Source: Phallusia fumigata (taxonomy: Eukaryota; Chordata; Ascidiacea; Phlebobranchia; Ascidiidae). Taken from it: a DNA stretch of 64,000 bases. Within the stretch, counting starts at the first letter, position 1. Every line of letters starts with the position of its first letter. Positions 50,301 to 62,300 of the stretch are shown one piece after another. The notes below the pieces were generated by a model. That model was not told the DNA's origin and made no database searches. It saw only the letters and a list, made by a program, of their open reading frames with translations. Position numbers and translations under genes: made by a program. Where the stretch lies: contig QXVZ01032406.1 of NCBI GenBank assembly GCA_008931825.1, forward strand, positions 1 to 64,000, given 5' to 3'.

Positions 50301-53300
50301 TTTTCAGACCTAATAACTTGCAACATAACCTTCGAACTCTGGGGATTTCCCTTGACAGAGATGTTTCACTTGTCGATGCTCGATGGCACCACTTGGTGGT
50401 GACATATAGGGGAAGTGAAGTAATTTCATACGTCGACGGAGAACAAAGGGGAAGACTGTATGATTTCTATGTTTGTTGTTGCTAGGCAACTAGAAAATGA
50501 CAATTGAATTTGTTTTTTTAACAGAGCGACCAGTGGAGCCACATTTTATGATGCAACAGGCGACGACACAATTGTGCAAGTTGGAACAGAACAATTATCC
50601 CATTATGACATCACATATGAAGGAATAATGCAGGACGTTCGTGTTTATTTCTCCCCATTGTCACCAGTACAAATACGACAATTATTTCACATTAATGCTC
50701 ATTATGATGTCACACCCATTTCTGGTTATCTTAAATACAGGTGAGAATGATATGTTAATGCTTTTTAATTCACTTTGCTGTGTTTCGAATAATTAAACTT
50801 TTTTATTAATCTATGTTTTTGGTGCAATCTGCAAAAGCATAAAACTAATCAATTCCTTCACATATTTTTAAGTCCTGGTGAAAAATATGGAAACATCTCG
50901 ATATACTCGGTTGATGATTTGTTGACGGAAAGCAACGAAAGTTTTGTTTTGTTGCTCCTTGATGCTTCGGGGGGAGCTGAAGTGAATGTTGAAAATATGA
51001 CGAGCGATATCACTGGTAAGTTTGCTGCCAATATCAACACAGTTTTGTTTCTGTTTAAAACTTTACAATAAATTTAAAACTGAAGATGTTAAATGTTTTG
51101 CAGCCTGTCGCTTGGGAGTTTGTTTTATTTTCAACTTTGGTTCTTTTCGAAATAAAGTTACTAAGCTGCAGACAGTGCACACTGTTTCGACCTATAAGGT
51201 CTCATCAGTGCAGCTGGTGGCAGGACAAAATTACTAAGGTTTAATAAAAATAATAACTATTTGGCCCACAGGAATATTGTAATTATTCAATCGTATTATG
51301 AGCTTGGTTTCAGCCGGCAAACTGCAATCTACTTCGATAAAAACTAATTGTTTGTTTAGTTTTGAAAAGCGACAATTCCAATGGAAAGTTCAGCTTCACT
51401 CAATCGTGTCAACCAGATCATGTGACTGAAGGAGAGAGTGTGGTTTGTTACATCACAAGATCACATGGCACAGATGGTGATGTCACAGTGCATTGGCAGG
51501 CGGGAGCAAATCACCATGATGACAGCGATTTTACAAACTTTCAAGGAGAAGTTAAATTTTTATCAGGCGAGCGTGAAAAGGTGATTCAGTTTAGGCAAAT
51601 ACATGGAAAACCAAAATTGTTTAAAATATGTCACAATTATTTTCTCTGGTGTGAAGATAATTGCTAAAATCTGATTAATCTACATTTCTGTATTTGTTTT
51701 CAGTACATTTACAAGACCAAGGTTCTGTATTGAATATCTGCTTTTAAGAAAAAACATGACAAACATTCATTATTAAATTGTTTAAAAGCCAAATATAATG
51801 CGCCTAAAGTTACCCTGATTTGAACCAGGTTTTCGTGATGTAAAGATGCCGGTACAATAAAACCAAAAATTAAATATTTCAACATTTGTGCTACAATTTT
51901 ATGTTGGGCCATTTTGAGATGTTTGCGCAATATTTCTGTTCAGTACTTTGAGTTGTGGACTCGAAATGATGATATTCCTGAAGTTGATGAACTTCATAAC
52001 ATCACTATTGTTAAAACTATGCCACACGATGGTGTAAAGAGCAGTGCATCATACAGTGGGGCTTCCGTGGATCCTGACAATGAACTGACTTATGTCACAA
52101 TAAGAAGAAATGACAAACCGAATGGCGTTCTGCAGGTTTCTAATTTTTTTTGTTGATTCTTGTAGCATTCTTCTAAGCTGGTGTTGCTCAGCCAGTCACC
52201 GTTATTCAGGATAGTTGTCAAAATTTTAAGGTCCTGAATATTTATGTACACGGTTCCTGGTTTTAAATACTTCTAATAAGAAGATACAAGCCAGTACTTG
52301 TATGTAACTAATTTTTTTACGTTTCGACAAATGTGTTTCTATTTAATGAGCACAGCAGTGTTTGTGAAAATGTAAAAAATGTTTTACACATCAGCGCCAG
52401 CTTGCTCTTATGAAGACTTTGTGAATAACTTCGATGAAATCCTACGTTTAAAGTAAGATTCTTTTCACAACAAAATGTGAACATTTTATCTTTTTAGTTT
52501 TCTGATGGCGTCGCCCCAACTCCACAAGAGAAAGGTCACATCGAACAATTATCTGCGCCCCCGATTGTCCATGTCACCGAGGAAAGTGATCATGTGACTT
52601 TGATGGTCGTCCGAGCTGCTGGTTGGTTTGGTCATGTGACTGTTGAATGGCGAACTCGTGATGGTTTAGCGATTTCACACCAAGAACCTCGTGATTATGA
52701 GGTCCGCTCCAATTGGTCAAATAAATGTGTTCAACTGCTCAAATTATTTGGTTACTTTGATGAAAGATAATTTCACAAAACTGATATTTATTAAAGTTTC
52801 CTCAATTTTAACCAAGTTTGCTTTCAAACAGTCAGCTTTTAAAGAAACAACAGATTTTGTTACAAACAACAAGGAGCTTTTACCAAGATTTTTACTTGCA
52901 GTCAATTGCTGGAACTTTGACCTTGGAGGATGGTCAAGGTCATGCTTTTATAGATGTTAAGTTGCTTGACGACGATGTTTCTGAACTGGAAAAATATTTT
53001 TATGTGATTTTGTCGTCGCCTACGGGAGGAGGTTAGTTGTTGGAAGTACTCTGCAACCATGTTTACCATGTTCTTTCCTTACAACATTGTTTAGGTTAAG
53101 TTTTATTGACAACCCCAGAAGTTGCTCTGTTGCAGTGGAATGTGTAAACATGCACACAAATATCAACAACTTATCTTGTCTAAAGCAGCATTTGTTTTGT
53201 TTTTTAGCATCGTTAAACAATGCCTCACGAGTAAGAGTTGTCATCGCACCATCGGACGATGCGTTTGGCGTGTTTAAATTTAACTTATCATCGCTGGATA

Positions 53301-56300
53301 TTTATGTTGATGAACCACTAGAGGGAGCTAAACTTGCAACACTTCAGGTAAAAACTCGAAAGCTGCACTGACAACTTCCTCATGGGTTTTCATTTTTCAT
53401 TTGGCATCTTTCATTGAGTAACCAATTTAATTGGAGCTTACAATTTCTCTTTCTGGTTAATCTGTTTGCTTCAGGTTTGTCGCAACCAAACCTAGATGAA
53501 CTTGCACGGTGATGTGTATAATATATTATGTTTGTAATGCTGTGATCAGTCTGTGGAAGTTTAGAATTTATTCGGTAAAGAGGGTGCTATGATTAAACAA
53601 ACTATTTTAGGTTGTAAGAGATGGCGGTCACTTAGGGGAAAGTGCTGTGTCATGGCGACTCAGCAATGATAAAGATAATGACATCACGCCTCATGAAGGT
53701 CAAGTTGAGTTTGCTGAAGGTCAAAAATCGATATTAATTGAATTTGAGATTTTAGCGGATGATGTTCCAGAGTTTGATGAACGCAAGGAAATCCAACTTA
53801 CTGAGGTAATGTATAATGTTTACAATAAGGAAATGTTTTGTCAAGCTGTTTCCCTATTTATAGTTTTCTACAAATCAAATCAAAATTCCTCTGTTGTGTC
53901 CATGAACCTTTTAACATATATTTGGTAAACTTTTCATTTAATCTGATCTCTGTGGTTTCTATGAAATGAAATCAAACCGAAAAATTTGTTCTCAGGTTTC
54001 CCACGGCTCGCTTGGGTCAAGTCTTCACACGACAGCTACGATAACCATTAGTGCAAATGATGATCCCCGAGGACACCTAGTGTTTAATCCAACCTCAGTT
54101 TCTGCCAATGAATCGAGCCGCATTGCAAATCTCACTGTCAAACGATTAGGGGGAAAAGCTGGAACTATTCGTGTTTATTACAAAACAATTGACACGACAA
54201 CTTTGAATGCTTCAAACGTGGGGTGAGTTGGAATAAACTATATTTTTCAAATATCTTGGCATTTTCATTTAAAAACCTACTTATATTTGCTCGAAAAGAT
54301 TGCCGATTTGTTTAGAATTCCGATCTTTAACATTGGAATGTATACAATAATATTTCCATTGTATTCCCAACAGAATCGCAATTGCTAATCTTGATTTCCA
54401 AAACACATCGAATAGTATTCTGATCCATGAAAATGTTACCATTTCTTACATCATTATACCCCTCATTGATGATGTCACACCTGAAACCGAGGAAGTTTTC
54501 TTCGTTCAACTTCTATCAGCTGAATTAGTTTCATCCGGTGTCGCAGGTGTGATGACTGAGGTTCTGTTGTTCTCGATGTAAATTAAATCTTCGAATCTTG
54601 TGATTTTGCTTTTTTTGCCGTTTGGAATTTCATTCACTAGTTCTAAAATAAAATCATGTTGTTGTTGTAGTTCCAAACTCACCACGCGTTGGTTTCGACA
54701 ACGAAACTTTGGTGGAAGTTGTGATAGCAGAGAACGATTCACCACACGGAGTGCTAGAGCTCAGTAGCACCTCGATTCGAGTCAGTGAAGATATCAGTGA
54801 TGATGATGTCACAATGGGATTTATTAGCGTTGTTCGGAAACTTGGATTGTTTGGTGATGTCACAGTTGGTTTGAACGTCGTTCCTGGGTTGGCAAGATCC
54901 CAGGAGGATTACAACCTTGTCACTTCTGAGGTAAATTGTTTCAACAAAACTACATCATTTAAATCTTTATGTTTAATTTTTGCCCTTAGAGTTCTCATGT
55001 GATCTCATCTCATGTGAGCAATGAATAGAAGTTATATTTCCACATTACAAACTGCGGCAAATTATGGGTCCCCTTCCATGAAGGGGACAGGGGTTGTTTT
55101 TACTCTGTTTTTTTTTTTCTTTTCTTTTTTTCTGTCTAACGCGAGTTTGTTCTCACGTTTTGGTCATGAAGGAGTTGTCCGAATTTCTTGAAATTTTCAC
55201 ACATGATAGATGTGTATCTGAAGTTGTGCACTGTCAACTTTTTACCCCAATTCACCCATCGGTTCACCCACAGGCCCCCAAAATGTAAAATTTTTAAAAC
55301 GGCAATATTTAACAAAGTATGTTACCTAGAAGTTTTCCATTTTAATAGCTGGTAGAATGCAATGTATTGTAATGTATTTTGTGACTTTTGTTTTGATTCG
55401 CCCATTTTTTTACCTCTTTAACCCCCAAAATTCTGTTTTTTCTTGTACGAGTTTGTTCCCACGTTTTGGTCAAGAAAGAGTCGTTCAAATTTCTTTGTAT
55501 NNNNNNNNNNNNNNNNNNNNNNNNNNNNNNNNNNNNNNNNNNNNNNNNNNNNNNNNNNNNNNNNNNNNNNNNNNNNNNNNNNNNNNNNNNNNNNNNNNNN
55601 NNNNNNNNNNNNNNNNNNNNNNNNNNNNNNNNNNNNNNNNNNNNNNNNNNNNNNNNNNNNNNNNNNNNNNNNNNNNNNNNNNNNNNNNNNNNNNNNNNNN
55701 NNNNNNNNNNNNNNNNNNNNNNNNNNNNNNNNNNNNNNNNNNNNNNNNNNNNNNNNNNNNNNNNNNNNNNNNNNNNNNNNNNNNNNNNNNNNNNNNNNNN
55801 NNNNNNNNNNNNNNNNNNNNNNNNNNNNNNNNNNNNNNNNNNNNNNNNNNNNNNNNNNNNNNNNNNNNNNNNNNNNNNNNNNNNNNNNNNNNNNNNNNNN
55901 NNNNNNNNNNNNNNNNNNNNNNNNNNNNNNNNNNNNNNNNNNNNNNNNNNNNNNNNNNNNNNNNNNNNNNNNNNNNNNNNNNNNNNNNNNNNNNNNNNNN
56001 NNNNNNNNNNNNNNNNNNNNNNNNNNNNNNNNNNNNNNNNNNNNNNNNNNNNNNNNNNNNNNNNNNNNNNNNNNNNNNNNNNNNNNNNNNNNNNNNNNNN
56101 NNNNNNNNNNNNNNNNNNNNNNNNNNNNNNNNNTTGGGGTGGTAGTGTATGTGGAACCCCAATATGGAGAACGCCACCTCTCTAGTTCTCTGATGATTTT
56201 CACATCCTGACCAAACTTGCTGCTCCTTGAGTTTTTGTAAACTTTCGGGTGTTGATATTTGGTACATAGTTTTAAACAATGGCACATTTGTGTTTTGTTT

Positions 56301-59300
56301 ACCTTGGTACATACAATATTTCCTGAGCCTAAACAGTGTCATTTAAATGTTTTGTCAGGTAAATAAGCTGAAGGTTATGATGGAATTGAGGCAGTCACAC
56401 AAAATATTTTGCACAAAAGAATTTTATTGATTTTTTAAAAGTATTGGTACAAAAGTTTTGTTTAATTTTATTGCTACCACTTCAGTGAGTATGTTTTGGT
56501 TTAGGTGACTTTATTTGACGGCGAGTCGTCGAAGGCGATCCCTCTTCGGATCGTAAATGATTTTACACCTGAACTGGCCGAGGACTTCACGGTTCAATTG
56601 TTACCGGATAGTGTCACTGGAGGCTCTAGAACCGGCGTCGATGTCAGTTGTCATGTCACAATTGACGAATCAGATGATCCATATGGGGCTTTAGGTATGA
56701 AAACATTTAGTGTGCAGCTTCTACTTCTTAACATTGTTGGGAAACAAAATAACAGATTGCAGAAGCCAACACAATTATAATTTTTATTTTCACATGCATT
56801 GGTGGGCCTTCACATAAGACAACTTTTTGCGATTTGCAGAGATTTCTGTTGACCAAACAGTGGTGGACGAACCACCAGAGGGCGATGAACTCCCAATCAC
56901 TTTCACAGTGAATCGGAGAAATGGTTTGCGAAGTGTCGTAGCCGCTGGATGGAAAGTTTTCATAGAACCTGCTGCTTCTGCTGCACAATCCGGAGATCCC
57001 GGTTCAAATCCCGCTGATGATGGTGGGGATGTGGATGTTCGGAGTGGAATTGTTAACTTTATTTCAAATGAGACAAGTCAGCAGTTTACTGTGAAGGTAA
57101 AACGTTTTTTGGCAGAATTTGACCTCAAATGTTAACTTTTGCTTGAGCACAAGGGTTTTTGCCAAACATATTTCACATTGCAGCACAATTTCCCATCTTT
57201 GAAGTTGTTTCTCGCCTTTGTATGTCGTTGTTTCACTGCCAGACACAGATTTCGTTGCTTGTGTTGTTTGCTGCAGTTGAGATTTTTCAGATACTGACAT
57301 GTAAAAAACCTATTCCTGTACTGTGTGTTAACATGCAGAAAAACTGGTTTGTTCCTGCAGATACTTGGTGACAACTTGCCAGAAGCAGATGAGGTGGTGA
57401 AAGTTCGGCTGATGGAAATTAAACCCACATATCAGGGAAGGATTGAGCGGAGTCGGGATGAAGCTTCGGTTGTTATCACTGCCAATGACCGGCCTTATGG
57501 AGATGTCATGTTGTCAAACCTTTCTTACAGCACACCAGAAAGTGAGGCAGACTCGATCGCCACTGTCAGGATTATACGAAGGTAATTTTTTTTGAACAGT
57601 ATGACAATTTTTTCTGTTTAAAGGTCAAATATCAAAATTAATGAATTTTGCTACAACATTAGGCTTATTGACATTTTTTTAAATGTTTAGCTTGACATTA
57701 TTGTAGCTACTGTTTGTTTGTAAACAATACGAAAACTCAGCTGCCACCACCAATGTTCTTATTTCCTTGTTTCTCTTCCAGCGGTGGTTCGTATGGAGAT
57801 ATCCGTGTTGTGTACAGCACAGCCGAGGTCGACCTTGTTTCGGAAATGTTGAAAAACAACAAAAATCTCCTCGATTTGTTTCTATCACCGACAGTTGCAC
57901 AAAATATCGGTTTGTTCCAATCCTAGTCATTATGGGCCCCCTTTTTTTTTCTTTTCTCCCCCTGCAGCTTGTCCATCACTTTTGACATGAAATGTGTGAT
58001 GGATTTTGATGAAACTTTTGCAGTTGGTAGATGTAGTCATGACGGTGTGTCATCAGTTTTGTTTAACCCCACAGTCCCAGTGTTTACCCTGCTAGCCCCC
58101 TAAAATGGGTCAAATTATTAACGATGTCCGAATTGAATAAAATTTGACAGTTTGTAAGACATGCCAGTGTGGTGTATGGGAATTATAATTTGACCCCATA
58201 GCCCCAATGGTACCCCACTAGCCCCCTAAAATGGGTCAAACTATTAACGACATTCGAATTGCATAAAACTTGCCCTCTAAAATGGTTAAAATTACAAACA
58301 ATGTCTGAATTGGTTGAAATTTGCACAGTTTGTAGAACATCATCATGGTATGGCAATTTAATTGTTTGACCTTATAACCCAAGCAATTAGCCTGTTAGCC
58401 CCCTAAGTGGATCAGTGGTGTGTCATTCCGTTTTTTTTTCTTATTTGCTATAATTTTGACATGTATATAACTGCAGTGATGCTTAATCATCAACTTTGCA
58501 TATGTGGGGACCCATATGTTTCTGCCTGCAGAAACAATCTTGTTATAAAAAGCTAAGTATGGGACGCAATGTGAAATGATGGAGTGAATATATATCCTTT
58601 ATAAAATGAGTGATAGGCTATGTGAAATGGCAATATGGTGAAAGCCACCCTTCTAGTTTGGTTTCTGAAACAATTTTTTGCTGTAAACAATCTCACCATG
58701 TGATGATGATTATTTGGTTTCATTTTGTTTGTGCAACTTGCCACTGATATATGGAGCTGAACAAAAGTTTTTTTGAAACCTTACACTTCAATGGAATATT
58801 TCCGAAAACCTTGTCAATGTGTTTTGCAGATGTTGGTCTTCGGCTCCATCAAGTGGACATAACTTCATCGGAAAACCCACAGACAACTTGTGCAGAGGCT
58901 TGTCTGCGTGAGAAAGCTTGTGGTGGATTCATGTTTAGTTCCTCCTCGTATGAATGTGAGTGGATGGCAAGTGACTTGTTGGATGATGGAAAGTCCACAA
59001 ACCCTTCTTCATCAGAACAAACTTTGTCGAGATATTTGTTCTTCAAGAAAGACTTAATTAAGGTAAATCTGGGTTGACTAACATCAACATCAATTGACAA
59101 AGAACAAACTTCTAATTTTCATGAGAAATTTGTTGCAATAATGTTTTCACTTTGGCACCTCAGGCAAGTTACTTGTACAAATCGCAAGCTAAATCTGGGA
59201 TGGATTTTATTCCGATTACTGGGGCATCGTTGATAATGAAAGCTGGGCAGAAGTTTGCTGACATAGAAATCACAATCATGAAAGACAGCGAACCAGAGTT

Positions 59301-62300
59301 AGACGAAGATTTTAAGGTAAACCTGACATTATTACAAAATATACCGAAATCAATGTTTGCATTATTGGAAATATTAAAAAATTGAATATACAGTTGTTAC
59401 AACTTACCTATTCCCAATTGATTTTATTTTTCTGATCTTTGTATTGGAAACTTGAAACACTCGTAACAATTGTTTCTTCGACTAATCCCAGGTCCAACTT
59501 TTATCGGTTGAAGTTCTTGAGGTTGATTCGGATCAAATAAACCTTCCTCTGCTCCTCCCTCCAACTTCCTCCCGGATCACCATCATGGAGAACGATCATC
59601 CTTATGGGATGTTTGTGCTGAGAAGCTCGGATCCGGATTTAGTGAGCTCAATGGAAGTGGAGGAACAATCAATGTTGTCGCTGGAGATGGTTGTGGAGCG
59701 AAAAGGTTCGAGGATTTTGGAAGGGAAATTTACACCTGGATTGTGGCAAACAGGGCAAATGGAAACTTTTTAACAGCACCAAAACATTGTCTTTAGTTTG
59801 ATCGTGTCAAACTTGATGACAGAGAACTTTTGATAAAAGGTGGTTTCGTGGTAAAATCGCAAATTTTAGTTTAAACTCCTGTAGTTGTTAACCAAATGAA
59901 AGTGTGGATGTAGCACATGTGTATTACATAGTTACTGAACTTGCCAGCATGAGATCATCACAAATATTTGCAAAACATGATCTGATTAGCTGTGTTGCCA
60001 ACACATTGCTGACTTGATTGGGTTATGTTTCAGAAGCGCTTGTAGCATTTATCGTGTGGCTCTGACAATTTATGACATAATGATTTCAGGCGGAAGTGTT
60101 GGTGATGTCACAGTTGACTGGTTTGTTGCCGGAGGGAGCGCGTTACGCAACGATGATTTCACAGGAGATGACGCAACATTAAAATTTGCACACGGGGAGG
60201 CAAGCAAAGGTGAAAAATGTTTGTTGAGTTGTTGAAAAGTTTTACTTCTGCAAAGCTTAAGGTGTGCAACCACCAATGATTATATCTATCACTCATTTTT
60301 GTCACAATAATATTAAACTTTGTGTAAACTGCAGTACCAGTCAGTAAATATCCATTATTGAGTGGTAAGACAATATTACTTTTACTTCCAGTCATCAGTC
60401 TCACTGTGTTGGACGACGACATCCCCGAAGCAGATGAAGACATCGAGATCCACCTCAATAATCCATCAGGCGGCGCTGTTGTGAGTTCCAGTGCAAACCA
60501 AACTCGTGTTGTGATTCTTGCAAATGACAAGGTTGGGGGTGTCGTTGGGTTCATGCCAAGTTCCAGGTCTCTGATTGGTCGAGAAGGTGGGTGTGTTCCT
60601 GGTGGAATCCATATGTTTTAGGTGTTAACCAAAGTGTAAAGCAATGGCTATGGCACAGAGTGTACTGCTTATCGTACCTGACAAGACAGGTAATGCAGGC
60701 CGAACCAGTTGTAGCCTATGTGTGGTAAAAAGTTCTAAAAATATCAAAGATCTGTTTGCGTTGTAATAGATTACATATTTGTTGCAACCCCCAGGTTGAG
60801 AACCACTGGTGTAAAGTAACAAAAAGTTTTTACAGGTTTTCTGCCTTCAAATTTGAACAGTAGCTGGGCTATTGTGCCACCTCTGCCACTTTTTTTTCAT
60901 AATAATTATAATTTTTCACCCAAGGTCGATATTTGTTGCAGGTGAAAACATCACACTTCACTTGTTCCGCACTGAACCAGCGCTCGGCGTTTGTGAAGTG
61001 TCATGGTTCATTGAATCTGTCAGTGGTCATGTGACCGAGCATGGTTTCAACTCAACAGAGGGATCACTCATCCTCGCATCTGGAGTGAAGGAAGAATCGA
61101 TTACTCTTCATCTCACTCCTGATGCGGTACCAGAGGTCAAGGAGGAATACCAGTTAGTTCTGAGGAGTGCTCGAAGTCTTGGTGAGTTAGTTTGTTGGAT
61201 GATCAGATTTTCCTAAAAGCTTTTCCAGTAAAAAGCAACCTTTTGAACGCATTGTGCCAGTTCAGAAATTATGTCCAAAGGTTAATGACTTCATGTGATG
61301 ACATCATTGCTTTAAAACAAAGAGGTCACAAAACTTGCTAATTACTCGTAATTACTTGGTGGTTTGTTCACAAACATGTGAAGCCTTAAAGTTTTTATCC
61401 TCCAGACATTCATGGATCAGGAGGAGCAGAGGTTGATCCTGACTCTTCTGTTGCTGAGATCTCGATCGAGGACAGTGATGATCCTCATGGAGTCTTCCAG
61501 GTCACCGCAACATCACAGAGGATGGATGTGGAGGAGAAAGAAAGAATGATCGACATCTTCATCTCCAGAAGATTCGGATCTATTGGACGAGTACGAGCTT
61601 ATTATGATGTAATCCCTGGTGAGTGAAAATTTCGTGTTGTCATTTTGACAAAAGTTAACTTGATCGCAAAGAAAACTTTTACGGATCATTCACAGGGACA
61701 TTATCAACACTGAATCCTGACATTGAAGTGGCCGACCCGGGACGCGATTTTACTTTCAACTCTGAACAAAGTTTTGTCGATTTTGATGACGGCATAACAT
61801 CAATGCCCATTATGATGCAAATAATTGACGATGACGTTCCGGAGTTGAATGAGATATTCCACGTAAACCTAACCGAGGTCAAACTAATCGGTGATGATGT
61901 CACACCCATCCTCCCACCGACAATCAGTGAGTTGCTTTCATCCAGTTTCAACACATGGGATTCACCTTCTGTCATTTTCAGGTGAGGGGAACTCCCTTGC
62001 ACAGGTTGTGATAAACGCGAACGACGGAACAAAGGGCGTCGCACGATTCCACCGTGATTCGGTCGATGTTTCGGTGGCTGAGGGAATCGGGCAGCTGCAA
62101 CTTAAGATTGTTCGGGACCGTGGAACGTATGGAAAAGTCAATGTGTTTGTGTTCTCGCAAAACAGGGAAGCTGTGATCGATGAGGATTTCACATGCAACC
62201 CAGAGGTTTGGACTCACCCTAAATCGGTAGTTCACCCCTATAAGATTAACCCCCAATTATTTTCACCCGACCTCTGGACCTGCTGTGTCTTGTGTGCAGC

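Larger units (their letters stand above)
50873..57909 (+). other. ADGRV1: ADGRV1-type gene exons 31-44: Calx-beta repeats after LamG
   Basis: Exons: 50873-51015, 51360-51580, 51944-52135, 52498-52701, 52902-53031, 53208-53347, 53611-53805, 53996-54222, 54374-54546, 54671-54930, 56505-56694, 56840-57096, 57361-57581 and 57782-57909 (residues 1564-2457). Repeat markers include RRNDKPNGVLQ, PSDDAFGVFKF, ANDDPRGHLVF, ENDSPHGVLEL, DESDDPYGAL and ANDRPYGDVML. Introns carry the hammerhead motif (51164-51215), a palindromic repeat (52271-52427) and the satellite-like blocks around the gap. Confidence 0.88.

Noticed and set aside
55357-56342. Five 239-289-codon frames across the N run
   Set aside because: Artefacts: nearly all residues are translated N.
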